Assembly (NCBI GenBank): GCA_028287235.1
Contig: JAQBQB010000030.1
Span: 186,001 to 250,000, forward strand
Length of the DNA stretch: 64,000 nucleotides
Direction: 5' to 3'
Origin: Gemmatimonadota bacterium
Lineage (GTDB): Bacteria > Gemmatimonadota > Gemmatimonadetes > Gemmatimonadales > Gemmatimonadaceae
Numbering within the stretch: the first letter of the stretch is position 1; every line of letters begins with the position of its first letter. A program made the translations under genes and the position numbers. Of this stretch, positions 44,699-53,191 are shown piece after piece. Under the pieces are notes generated by a model. That model was given only the letters and a program-made list of their open reading frames with translations, had not been told where the DNA came from and made no database searches.

Positions 44699-44724
44699 TG
44701 TGAGAAGCGAGTCGGAGCGTCAGT

Positions 44725-46110
44725 TTGACGGGCAGTCAACTACCACGCTCAAACTATACCGCGTTGCCACGCTCCACTTCGCAGCAATCGTCGCAAACGT
44801 CGCAATCGTCGCACGCATCGCGAGCTCAGCACGCGGCCGCCGACACGCCCCCGCGCGCCGCGTGGTATCGTCGCGCGATTCCGTGGTGGGCAATCGCGGT
44901 CACGCTGCTCGTGCTGATCACCGCCGCCGTTCCCGTCGACGCCATTCGCGACGCCGCGACGCTCGGGTCGGTGGGTGAAGCGCGGCTCGACCAGTCGGCC
45001 TCCTACCTGTCGGTCGGGCCGATCTCCAACGTGCTCGACACGCTGACCCTCATGACCGTCGGCCAGCACATCGCCATTCTGCTCTGGGCGATCGGCATCT
45101 TCGCCCTCTGGCGCGTCCTTCGCGCGCGCCGCCGCGCCACCCGTGTGCGGCGCGAAGTCGTCGCCGCGCTGCTCTTTCTCACGGGTGTCGTGCTCGTGTA
45201 CGTCGTCGGCGCACTCATGCCCCGTCCCATGGCGGAGCTCGTGGCCTCCGACGGCAGCGTGCTCGCCATCGACTTCCACTCGCACACCGAGTACTCGCAC
45301 GACGGCCGTCCGGGGTGGACCGAGGACGACGTGCGCAACTGGCACCGTGGCGCGGGCTTCGACGTCGCGTACATCACCGATCACGCCACGTTCGAGGGCG
45401 CCGAGCGCGGAGTGGCGGGGAATGCGAGCCAGGCGGGGGAGGGGACGATCCTGCTCCAGGCCCTCGAGGTGTTCTACCGCGGCGAGCACGTGAACATCCT
45501 GAGCGCCGGCCGCCGCTATCGCGGTATCACGACGCCCAACCTGAAGGACGTCGACGAGCAGGCGCTGCAGCTCGCCGGTATTCTCGCCGCGACGTCACCC
45601 GTGCTCATCGAGACGGTGCCGGCGAACCTCGACAAGGTGCCGGCGACGACGCAGAACGCTCCGGGAGTGAACGCCATCGAGATCGTCGACGGCGCGCCGC
45701 GCGGCCTCGCGCAGACACGCAAGGAGCGCGCGAAGATTCTGCACATCGCCGACAGCCTGAACCTCGCGCTCGTCGTCGGCTCGGACAATCACGGTTGGGG
45801 ACGCGCCGCGCCGGGGTGGACGCTGATGCGCATTCCCGGCTGGCGCGGCATGAGCACCGACTCGCTGTCGCGCCGCATCGAAGACGTCCTGCGCGCCGGA
45901 CGGCATGACGCCACGCGCGCCGTGGAGCGGCGCGTGGCCGGCGGCGCGAATCCGCTGTCGCTCGTCTTCGCGCTGCCGCTCGTCGCGTGGCGCATGTTCA
46001 CCACGCTGTCGGCCGACGAGCGGGTGATGTGGCTCATCTGGACGTGGGGGCTGGTGCTGCTCGTACGCGGCCTGCGCGCTTACCGCATTCGCCCGTCCGC
46101 GACGACGTGA
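44725..46110 (+). CDS. Membrane-embedded PHP-domain hydrolase
   Basis: The open frame begins with TTG 44725 (TTG 44764 also possible). The first ~45 residues are a Ser/Gln-rich low-complexity tail from a short repeating TCGCAA-like DNA pattern. Membrane helices follow at about 50-70, 112-130 and 148-166. Then comes a PHP metal-dependent phosphoesterase domain (~180-400) with DFHSHTEYSHDG (His185, His187), YITDHATF and GSDNHGWG. Two more helices near 413-430 and 435-452 close the protein. The metal site is probably on the extracytoplasmic face. Its stop overlaps the GT39 start by 4 nt. The substrate is unknown. Confidence 0.78.
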   Translation: MTGSQLPRSNYTALPRSTSQQSSQTSQSSHASRAQHAAADTPPRAAWYRRAIPWWAIAVTLLVLITAAVPVDAIRDAATLGSVGEARLDQSASYLSVGPISNVLDTLTLMTVGQHIAILLWAIGIFALWRVLRARRRATRVRREVVAALLFLTGVVLVYVVGALMPRPMAELVASDGSVLAIDFHSHTEYSHDGRPGWTEDDVRNWHRGAGFDVAYITDHATFEGAERGVAGNASQAGEGTILLQALEVFYRGEHVNILSAGRRYRGITTPNLKDVDEQALQLAGILAATSPVLIETVPANLDKVPATTQNAPGVNAIEIVDGAPRGLAQTRKERAKILHIADSLNLALVVGSDNHGWGRAAPGWTLMRIPGWRGMSTDSLSRRIEDVLRAGRHDATRAVERRVAGGANPLSLVFALPLVAWRMFTTLSADERVMWLIWTWGLVLLVRGLRAYRIRPSATT

Positions 46111-47666
46111 CCGCCGCGGACCTTCGGCCGCACGACGATCGGCGCTGGCGGCTCGCGCTCGTCGTCGTGACGGCGGCTGTCGTGGTGCGGCTGCTGTTCG
46201 CCGCGCTCATCGAGCTCTTTCCCGACGAAGCGTACTACTGGGACTGGTCGCGGCATCTCGCCGCCGGCTACTTCGACCATCCGCCCGGCATCGCGATCCT
46301 GGTTCGGCTGGGCGGCCTACTTACCGCGCCATTCGGACAATCGGCGTCGCCGCTCGGCGTTCGGCTCGGGGCCGTGCTCGCCGGGTGGATCGCCGCGACG
46401 GCCACCGTGGCCACCGCGCGCCGGTTGAGCGGCGACGGAGCGGCGTTGCGCGCGGCGGTGCTCATCACCGTGATGCCGCTCGCCGCGGCGGGATTGATCC
46501 TCGCCACGCCAGACGCGCCGCTGCTCGCGGCAACGGCGGCGGGTCTCTACTGCGTCGTGCGCGCGTTGGAGAGTCCGGTGGGATCGGCGATCTCGCTGCG
46601 CTGGTGGTCGCTCACGGGTGTCGCGCTCGGAGTAGCGTTCGCGTCCAAGTATACGTCGATCTTTCTGCCGGTCGGCGTCGTGCTCGCGATCGTGTTGCGG
46701 CCCGAGCTGCGCGCGCGGCTGCGCGAGCCGGGGCCGTACGTCGCATGTGTCGTCGCGACGGTGGTCTTCTCACCGGTGCTCGTCTGGAACGCGCACCACG
46801 GCTGGATCTCCTTCGTCTATCAGGTGCGCCACGGGCTGGGGGCGCCGCAGGGATCCGCGCTGCTCGCCGCGTGGAAGCACGAGGGAGATTTCTTCGGCGG
46901 GCAGGCGGGGCTCGCGTCGCCGATTCTGTTCGTGATGATGGTCGTCGCGGTCGTGCGCTCGCTCGGGCGTCGCGCGTCGGCCGCGCACTTCGTGTTGGCC
47001 ATGGTGGCGGCGCTGTCGTTCGGCTTCTTCGTTTACAGTGCGGTCAGGCAGCGCGTGGAGCCGAACTGGCCGGCGCCGGCGTACATCCCGGCAATCGTGC
47101 TGCTCGCGACGATGAGCTGGAGCAAGCGCGGCGAGAAGTGGCTCGGCGCGGGCATCGCGCTCGCGGCGCTGCTCTCTGTGGTCATCTACGTGCAGGGCGT
47201 CACGCCGATTCTGCCCCTCGCGCCGGCGAAGGACCCCATCGCCCGCGCCTATGGGTGGCACGACGTGACGGTCCGCGCCGACAGCGTTGCGCACGCGGCG
47301 ACGGCTGACAACAACGGAACGACGTGGCTGGGTGGCGATCGCTATCAGGAGGCGGCGGAGCTCGCGATTCAGGATCCGGCGCACCCGACGACGTTCGCGA
47401 TGAACCTCTCGGGACGCCCGAACCAGTACGATCTCTGGCCGCGCTTTCCCGATCGCGCGAAGGCGGGCGACAATCTCGTGCTCGTGCTCGACGAATCCGA
47501 CGGTCCGCACGACGTGGTCACGCTGCTGGCGCCCTACTTCCAGTCGGTTCGGCTCGACCACTTGGTGTCGCTTCGCCGCGGCGAGGGCGAGGTCGGTCAG
47601 CGCAGGCTGTGGCTCCTGAGCGGGTGGCGCGGCGGCTGGCCGTCAACGCCGGTGTCGGCGAGGTAA
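46107..47666 (+). CDS. GT39-type (ArnT-like) integral membrane glycosyltransferase
   Basis: Starting at GTG 46107, which overlaps the preceding stop (GTGA), the product is 519 residues. It has an N-terminal helix and an acidic loop DEAYYWDWSRHL, then HPPG (GYFDHPPGIAILVRL). These are the catalytic first-loop features of the PMT/ArnT superfamily, which transfers sugars from polyprenyl-phosphate donors. About ten helices and a C-terminal extracytoplasmic domain follow. The target could be a lipid, glycan or protein. Coupling with the PHP protein suggests a shared envelope pathway. Confidence 0.88.
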   Translation: MTAADLRPHDDRRWRLALVVVTAAVVVRLLFAALIELFPDEAYYWDWSRHLAAGYFDHPPGIAILVRLGGLLTAPFGQSASPLGVRLGAVLAGWIAATATVATARRLSGDGAALRAAVLITVMPLAAAGLILATPDAPLLAATAAGLYCVVRALESPVGSAISLRWWSLTGVALGVAFASKYTSIFLPVGVVLAIVLRPELRARLREPGPYVACVVATVVFSPVLVWNAHHGWISFVYQVRHGLGAPQGSALLAAWKHEGDFFGGQAGLASPILFVMMVVAVVRSLGRRASAAHFVLAMVAALSFGFFVYSAVRQRVEPNWPAPAYIPAIVLLATMSWSKRGEKWLGAGIALAALLSVVIYVQGVTPILPLAPAKDPIARAYGWHDVTVRADSVAHAATADNNGTTWLGGDRYQEAAELAIQDPAHPTTFAMNLSGRPNQYDLWPRFPDRAKAGDNLVLVLDESDGPHDVVTLLAPYFQSVRLDHLVSLRRGEGEVGQRRLWLLSGWRGGWPSTPVSAR

Positions 47667-47674
47667 ACGAACGT

Positions 47675-48193
47675 TTAGGCGGTCTGCGGCTCGCGGCTGT
47701 TCGCCTTGTGCGCCGACCTCACGCCCTCGAGCAGCTTGAGCAACTGTCGCTGCTCGGCGTCGGACAGGTTGCCGACAGCCACTTCGTCGGCGCCTTTCAT
47801 TGCTTCATCGAGCTCCTCGAGCACGGCCAGCCCTTCCTCGGTGATGTAGCAGAAGACCTGCCGGCGGTCGGGCGACGTACGCTCGCGGCGCGCCAGCCCT
47901 GCCTTCTCGAGCTTGTCGAGGAGGCGCGTGATACCCGGCGCCTCGTGGATCATGCGGTCGCGGATCACGAGCGTGGGCAGGCCCTCGTCGCCCGCGCCGC
48001 GGAGGATGCGGAGCACGTTGTACTGCTGCGTCGTCACGCCGCTCCGCGCCACGACCTGCGCGAAATGGCGCTCGATGAGCGCCGCGGTTCTGAGAATGCT
48101 TACGGCGACTTCGGCCTTGACCGAATGAAACGGACGCCGCTGGGCGATCTCCGCCTGCAGTCCCGTTCCTTCTTTGGAGGGCGGCGTGCTCAC
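47675..48193 (-). CDS. MarR-family transcriptional regulator
   Basis: I place the start at GTG 48193, giving 172 residues, because it overlaps the stop of a short leader ORF that has the only strong ribosome site. The open frame extends to an ATG at 48322 (215 residues), but that extra part would fill the divergent promoter region. The winged helix is at about 60-130: GVTTQQYNVLRILRGAG, LVIRDRMIHEAPGITRLLDK and RRERTSPDRRQVFCYIT (wing). MarR proteins are dimeric repressors that often respond to phenolics or oxidants. It is convergent with the GT39 gene and divergent from the TetR gene. Confidence 0.86.
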   Translation of the reverse strand: MSTPPSKEGTGLQAEIAQRRPFHSVKAEVAVSILRTAALIERHFAQVVARSGVTTQQYNVLRILRGAGDEGLPTLVIRDRMIHEAPGITRLLDKLEKAGLARRERTSPDRRQVFCYITEEGLAVLEELDEAMKGADEVAVGNLSDAEQRQLLKLLEGVRSAHKANSREPQTA

Positions 48194-48231
48194 CTGGCGC
48201 CCCCCGGGCGTGTCTTTCGCTTGTGCCGCAT
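48190..48231 (-). CDS. 13-residue basic leader ORF of the MarR gene
   Basis: On the minus strand a perfect AAGGAG (48237-48242) lies 5 nt before an ATG at 48231. It opens a short ORF of 13 codons, MRHKRKTRPGGAR, whose TGA shares 4 nt with the GTG start of the MarR gene (GTGA). The MarR frame has no start codon at good distance from that ribosome site. This looks like a leader peptide with six Arg/Lys residues that couples or attenuates MarR translation. The regulatory role is inference. Confidence 0.5.
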   Translation of the reverse strand: MRHKRKTRPGGAR

Positions 48232-48356
48232 CCTGTCTCCTTCGGTCAATTTCGCGACGTAGCCTGATGATAGACGTTTGCCGCGAGAGACGCGAGCCGC
48301 CATTGTTCAGAACGCACAGCACCCACCGCGCGCTGGCCGATCTTCGGAACAGGCAA
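48232..48356. promoter_or_regulatory. Divergent control region of marR-like and tetR-like genes
   Basis: This region holds the promoters of the two divergent regulator genes. Toward the MarR side a -10-like TATCAT is at 48267-48272 on the minus strand, without a clear -35. I see no strong palindromic operator. Confidence 0.35.
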
Positions 48357-48989
48357 ATGACGACTCCGCGCTTTCGTCCGCCGCAGCAGCATCGCAGTCA
48401 GGAGACGTTGGATCGGATATTGGATGCAGCCGAACGTGTGCTCGACGACAAGAGCTTCTCCGAAGCCACCTTGGTCGAGATCATGGAGCGCGCCGGTGTC
48501 ACCGTTGGGGCCTTCTATCGCCGCTTTCCCGACAAGAACGCGCTGCTGCACCTCATGGACGAGCGCTTCTTCGGTGAGCTGTATGCCCGCGGCGACGCGG
48601 TGCTCAGCCCCAACCGTTGGCCTGACGCACCAATCGCCGACATCCTCGGAGAGTTCACGCGCGAAGCGGTCATCATCTACCGCGAGCGCCGCGGCCTGCT
48701 CCGCAGCTTGTTCCTCCGCGCGCGGATCGATCCCGTCATCCAGGACACCGCCCGCCAGGTGAACGCGCATCTCATCCAGCGCCTCGTGGCGCTCCTGATG
48801 CCGCGCGTCGCCGAGATTCGCCATCCCGATCCCCGGCGGGCAATCGAGCTCGGCTACATGGTGCTCGTCGGCGCACTGCGCGAGACGACGCTTTTCGGCG
48901 AGGTGTGGCCCACGCCGAACCTCGCCGATGGCTTGGATCTCACCGGCGAGCTCACGAGAGTGTACCTCGGATATCTGGGCGTGTACTAG
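48357..48989 (+). CDS. TetR-family transcriptional regulator
   Basis: Start ATG 48357 gives the usual TetR opening; the open frame before it runs back into the MarR side and is a shadow. The 210-residue protein has an HTH at about 12-58 (ETLDRILDAAERVLDDKSF, TLVEIMERAGVTVGAFYRRF) and a helical ligand domain. The regulator is divergent from the MarR gene. The nearest downstream gene in the same direction is the TonB-dependent receptor, 118 bp away. Confidence 0.92.
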   Translation: MTTPRFRPPQQHRSQETLDRILDAAERVLDDKSFSEATLVEIMERAGVTVGAFYRRFPDKNALLHLMDERFFGELYARGDAVLSPNRWPDAPIADILGEFTREAVIIYRERRGLLRSLFLRARIDPVIQDTARQVNAHLIQRLVALLMPRVAEIRHPDPRRAIELGYMVLVGALRETTLFGEVWPTPNLADGLDLTGELTRVYLGYLGVY

Positions 48990-49107
48990 CGCGCTCGGGT
49001 CCGTGTTGGCGCGTGCACTTGGCAAGGCGTCGACCGTTCGCCGAGCCATCCGGACGGTTCACCGAATAGTTGTAAGAGAACACGCCGGAGCCGTCGTACG
49101 GTCGAGC

Positions 49108-51303
49108 ATGACGACGCTCCATCGATTCCTCCTCATCGCGGTCGCTCCAACCGCACTCGCCGCGCAGACGCCCGCAGCGCACGTCGTTCGCGGCGTATTG
49201 ACCGCGCTGTCCGGCGCGCCCATCTCCGGGGCGAACATCTTTCTCCTCGAGTCGCTCGACGGCGCGCTGAGCGACAGCGCCGGGCGCTTCGCCCTTCGCA
49301 CCACGGCCACCGGCTCGGTCACGATCGTCGCGCGCCACATCGGCTTCGCGCCGGCGTCCGCGATCGTGCCGGTCGACACGTGCGGCGTCGTCGCGCTCAC
49401 GCTCCTTTCGCAGGCCGCGGCGCTCGTGCCCATCACCGTGCAGGCCGGAGCCTATCGCGCCGGCAACGAGCGCGGCGCCACGCTCACGGCGATCGAAGTC
49501 GTGTCCACCCCCGGCGCGACGGCCGACGTCATGCGCGCGATTCAGACGCTACCCGGCGTGCAGAACGTCGACGAAGGCACCGGCCTGTTCGTCCGCGGCG
49601 GCGACGTGAGCGAGACGAAGGTGTTTCTCAACAACGTCGTCATGCTCTCGCCGTACAACTATCAAACGCCAACCGGCAACTACACGGTATCCGTCAATCC
49701 CTTTCTCCTCGACGGCATCTTCTTCAGCTCCGGCGGCTTCGGCGCGCGCTACGGCAACGTGCTCTCGGGCGTTGCCGATCTACGCTCGGCGGGACGCCCC
49801 GGCGTGAGCAGCGAGACCGCCGTCGCGGGGCTGGCGAGCGTGTCGAGCGGCGTCGACCTCGCGCTCGACCACGGCCTCACGGTGCACGCCACCGCCGAGC
49901 ATCACGACACGGAGTACCTCTTCAAATTGAACGGCGCCACGCGCGACTACGCGCCGGCGCCGAAGGGCGGCACCTATAGCGGCAGCATCATCTACAGCTA
50001 CCGCCCCACCGCGGAGATCAAGACCTTCGCCATCGACCAGAGTACGTCGCTCGGCATCGGCGTCACCGATCCGTCGTTCAACGGCGGCTACTCGGCCGAT
50101 GTTCGCGGCCGCATGATGCAGGCGGGATGGAAGGACGTCTTCGGCAGCGTGTCGCCCACGGTCAGCGTGTCGTACGCCACCGCGGAGCGCAGGGAAGGAT
50201 TCGGCGTCTTCGAGCTCGGCACGAGCGAGCGCTGGACGCAGGCGTTCGCGCAAACGGCGTGGAGTCCCGACGATCGCTACACCTTTCGCGTGGGCGGCGA
50301 CGCCGACTGGCGCGACACGCGCTTCGTCGGATCGATTCCCCAGTCGCAGTCCGACGTTGGCCCCGGTGCGCGCACCACCGTGTTCGATTCGCCCGTGACT
50401 GGATCGCACAGCGGTGTGTTCGGTGAAACCGATTGGCGCGCGCTCGAGGATCTGCGCTTGATCGCCGGGATACGCAGCGACTACTCGACGCACACGCGCG
50501 AGCACACCGTCGATCCGCGCCTGTCGCTCGCGTACAAGCTCGGCAACGCGACGCTCACGGCGGCCGTGGGCGAATATCATCAGGTGCCCGATCCCATCTA
50601 TTTGTCGTCGGGTATCGGACAGGCGGGCATGGGCCCCGAGGCGGCGCGCCAGCTCGTCGCCGGCGCGCAGCTCGGTGAATCGGGCGGCGTCGCGCGCATC
50701 GAGCTCTACGACAAGCGGTATCACGACCTCGTCGGACTCACGCGCGACAGCAAGACGGCGGTTGGTGGCGGCACGGGCGACGCGCGAGGCGCCGATGTCT
50801 TCGTCAAGCGCCAGCTCTGGCCCTTCTTCTCGGCGCGCGTGGCCTACAGCTACGTCGATTCGCGCCGCACCGATCCGGACACGCGCGTCATGGCACCGGC
50901 GGCGTTCGACATAACCAACTCGGTCGCGATCATCGGCGACCAGGCGCTGCCAAAGGGATGGAGCTTCAGCGCCGCATGGCGTTGCGCCACGGGCAAGCCG
51001 TTCACACCGGTGACGGGCGCCAGGTTGAATGCGGGCCGACAGGTGTGGGTGCCGTCGTACGGATCACCGAACAGCGACCGGTTGCCGGCGTTCAGGCGCG
51101 TCGACGTCGCGCTGTCGCGCGTCACGAGGCTCTCGCCGAGCAATCAGCTGGTGTACTTCTTCTCGCTCGACAACGTGTTCGACCGCGACAACATCTACCA
51201 GTACACCTACTCGCCCGACTATACGAAGCGCGTTGCGGTGCGCAGCCTGTTCAACCGATCCGTGTACTTCGGCGGATCGCTCACCCACATCGGAAACCGA
51301 TAA
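49108..51303 (+). CDS. TonB-dependent outer-membrane receptor
   Basis: Start ATG 49108 yields a signal peptide (LHRFLLIAVAPTALAAQ). The open frame upstream overlaps the TetR end and is a shadow. Residues ~25-100 are a carboxypeptidase-regulatory-like domain (VVRGVLTALSGAPISGANIF). The plug domain follows (~110-220; TPGATADVMRAIQTLPGVQNV and GLFVRGGDVSETKVFLNNV), then a beta-barrel to the end (VYFGGSLTHIGNR). At 731 residues it is on the short side. The substrate is unknown. The stop TAA shares a base with the next ATG (TAATG). Confidence 0.92.
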   Translation: MTTLHRFLLIAVAPTALAAQTPAAHVVRGVLTALSGAPISGANIFLLESLDGALSDSAGRFALRTTATGSVTIVARHIGFAPASAIVPVDTCGVVALTLLSQAAALVPITVQAGAYRAGNERGATLTAIEVVSTPGATADVMRAIQTLPGVQNVDEGTGLFVRGGDVSETKVFLNNVVMLSPYNYQTPTGNYTVSVNPFLLDGIFFSSGGFGARYGNVLSGVADLRSAGRPGVSSETAVAGLASVSSGVDLALDHGLTVHATAEHHDTEYLFKLNGATRDYAPAPKGGTYSGSIIYSYRPTAEIKTFAIDQSTSLGIGVTDPSFNGGYSADVRGRMMQAGWKDVFGSVSPTVSVSYATAERREGFGVFELGTSERWTQAFAQTAWSPDDRYTFRVGGDADWRDTRFVGSIPQSQSDVGPGARTTVFDSPVTGSHSGVFGETDWRALEDLRLIAGIRSDYSTHTREHTVDPRLSLAYKLGNATLTAAVGEYHQVPDPIYLSSGIGQAGMGPEAARQLVAGAQLGESGGVARIELYDKRYHDLVGLTRDSKTAVGGGTGDARGADVFVKRQLWPFFSARVAYSYVDSRRTDPDTRVMAPAAFDITNSVAIIGDQALPKGWSFSAAWRCATGKPFTPVTGARLNAGRQVWVPSYGSPNSDRLPAFRRVDVALSRVTRLSPSNQLVYFFSLDNVFDRDNIYQYTYSPDYTKRVAVRSLFNRSVYFGGSLTHIGNR

Positions 51304-52070
51304 TGACACGGACACGAACGCTCTACCTGCCGGCGGTCGCCGTGATGATCGCCACCGCTGGCTGCATGCAGGCGAGTGCCCAGCAGGACAAAGCGCCGCC
51401 GAAGTGGGCCGACACGATCAGTATGGAAATCGAGAAAGCACAGATCGCCGGAGACGCCGCGAGGCTCGACGCGGCGTCGGCGCTCGCGTCGCGCGTCGCG
51501 ATGGCCTATCCGAACGACGGCTTGGTGCTGCACTATCGCGGCTACGCGCTCTACCGGCAGGGGGTGCAGCAGATGGCAAAGGGCGCCGACGGCAGCGCGC
51601 TGTTCCAGCAGGCGCAGCGCGTGCTCGAGCAGTCGCTCAAGACACATCCGCTGCCGGAGACGCACATGCTGCTCTCGACGATCGACGGCCAACTCATTTC
51701 GAAAGACGTGTCGCGCGCCATGGAGCTTGGAATGGCGTCGCAGGCGTCGTCGAGCGCTGCGGTCTCGCTCGGTCCGAACAATCCGCGCGTCTGGCTGCTG
51801 CGCGGCCAGAGCGCAATCTTTACTCCGCCCGAGTACGGCGGCGGATTGGGACCGGCCGAGAGTCAGCTCGAGCACGCGATCGCGCTGTTCGCCAAGGACG
51901 CGCCCAAGCCCGGTGAGCCGAGTTGGGGGAAGGCCGAAGCGTTGGCCTGGCTCGGACAGGTGTACGAGAAGAAAAGAGACAAGGTGAAGGCCGCGGAGAT
52001 GTACAAGCAGGCGGTCGACGCGGCGCCGACGTATGCGTTCGCCAAGTTCCTCGCCGCCTCACTCAAGTAA
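51303..52070 (+). CDS. Exported tetratricopeptide-repeat protein
   Basis: The 255-residue protein begins with a lipoprotein-like signal (AVAVMIATAGCMQASAQ, Cys near residue 21). It has helical TPR-like repeats, for example RVAMAYPNDGLVLHYRGYALY, NPRVWLLRGQSAIF and AEALAWLGQVYEKKRDKVKA. It is probably a periplasmic partner of the TonB receptor, since its ATG overlaps that gene's stop and a similar receptor/TPR pairing is known in nutrient uptake. The middle segment GPAESQLEHAIALFAKDAP is the best repeat. Confidence 0.7.
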   Translation: MTRTRTLYLPAVAVMIATAGCMQASAQQDKAPPKWADTISMEIEKAQIAGDAARLDAASALASRVAMAYPNDGLVLHYRGYALYRQGVQQMAKGADGSALFQQAQRVLEQSLKTHPLPETHMLLSTIDGQLISKDVSRAMELGMASQASSSAAVSLGPNNPRVWLLRGQSAIFTPPEYGGGLGPAESQLEHAIALFAKDAPKPGEPSWGKAEALAWLGQVYEKKRDKVKAAEMYKQAVDAAPTYAFAKFLAASLK

Positions 52071-52090
52071 TTCCTCACGAGGTCATCGCC

Positions 52091-53191
52091 ATGCCGATGG
52101 AGATCACGCGAGCGAGAAGCTGGTCGTGGTATGCGCTCGTCTGGGTGCCGATCGCGCTGCTCCACTCGCTCAACATCGCGGCGACGTCGCCGATTCCCAT
52201 CTCGCAGGCTGCGATCGCCGGCGCGACGTACGTGATCCCGGTGGCACTGCTGGGCGTCGCCGTGTGGTGGCTCACGGGCGTGCTCGACTGGCCGCCGCGC
52301 AACAAACCGCTTTTCATCTTGGTGCACATTGCCGCGGCGATCCTGTTGTCGGCGATCTGGCTGGGCGTCGAAGTCGGCTCCATGGCGCTCGGCATGGGGG
52401 CGTACGCGGCCATCGTGCTCGCGAAGACGTTCGCAGGTTTCCAGGCGGTGGACGGCGTGATCGTCTACGCGCTGATCGCCGCGGGCTCGTACGTGATCCG
52501 CATCGCCGCGCGGTTGCGCGAGCAGGAAGCGCGCACGGCGCGCGCCGATTCGCTGCGCATGCAGGCCGAGCTCGCGGCGCTGCGCGGGCAGCTCAATCCG
52601 CATTTTCTCTTTAACACGCTGCACACGCTCACCGCGCTCGTTCGCCGCGACCCCGACACCGCGGAGAACGCCCTCGAGCGGTTCGGCGACATGTTGCGCT
52701 ACGTGCTCGACGTGAAGCGGTCGGCCCGCGAGGACGTTACGGTCGCCGACGAGATGCACTTCGTGCGGAACTATCTCTCGCTCGAGCAACTCCGCTTGGG
52801 CGACCGGCTCCGCGTGGTCGAGCAGATCGATCCCGACGCACTCGACTGCGTGCTGCCGTCGCTCACGCTGCAGCCTCTGGTCGAGAACGCCATCAAGTAC
52901 GGCATCGCCCCGCGCGCCGCCGGCGGCACGCTCACGATCGGCGCGTCGCTCGACGACGAGTCTCTCACCCTTGAAGTGCGCGACGACGGACCGGGCGCGC
53001 CGAGCGACGTGATCGATGGCGCGAGCGGGGTGGGACTCCGCGCGGTGCGCCAGCGATTGGAAACGCGGTACCCGGGTCAAGCCCGCTTCGCCGTGACCAC
53101 GGCCCCGCGCGAGGGCTTTGCCGTGCGCTTGGGGCTTCCGGCGACCACCGGCTCCGAGACGCCGCGGCAACCGGCGACACTGCACGCATGA
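52091..53191 (+). CDS. LytS-type sensor histidine kinase
   Basis: Start ATG 52091, with a GAGG site 8 nt upstream, gives 366 residues. About four membrane helices lie in the first ~140 residues (WYALVWVPIALLHSLNIAA, ATYVIPVALLGVAVWWL and others). The His_kinase domain has QLNPHFLFNTLHTLTALVRR, with the acceptor at His171. The ATPase part has LQPLVENAIKYGIAPRAAGG and RDDGPGA. LytS-type kinases pair with LytTR regulators; the next gene is one and overlaps it by 4 nt. It is 20 bp after the TPR gene. Confidence 0.93.
   Translation: MPMEITRARSWSWYALVWVPIALLHSLNIAATSPIPISQAAIAGATYVIPVALLGVAVWWLTGVLDWPPRNKPLFILVHIAAAILLSAIWLGVEVGSMALGMGAYAAIVLAKTFAGFQAVDGVIVYALIAAGSYVIRIAARLREQEARTARADSLRMQAELAALRGQLNPHFLFNTLHTLTALVRRDPDTAENALERFGDMLRYVLDVKRSAREDVTVADEMHFVRNYLSLEQLRLGDRLRVVEQIDPDALDCVLPSLTLQPLVENAIKYGIAPRAAGGTLTIGASLDDESLTLEVRDDGPGAPSDVIDGASGVGLRAVRQRLETRYPGQARFAVTTAPREGFAVRLGLPATTGSETPRQPATLHA

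Noticed and set aside
48194-48322. Longer N-terminus of the MarR protein
   Set aside because: It would occupy the divergent promoter region, has no good ribosome site and adds nonconserved sequence; kept only as an alternative.
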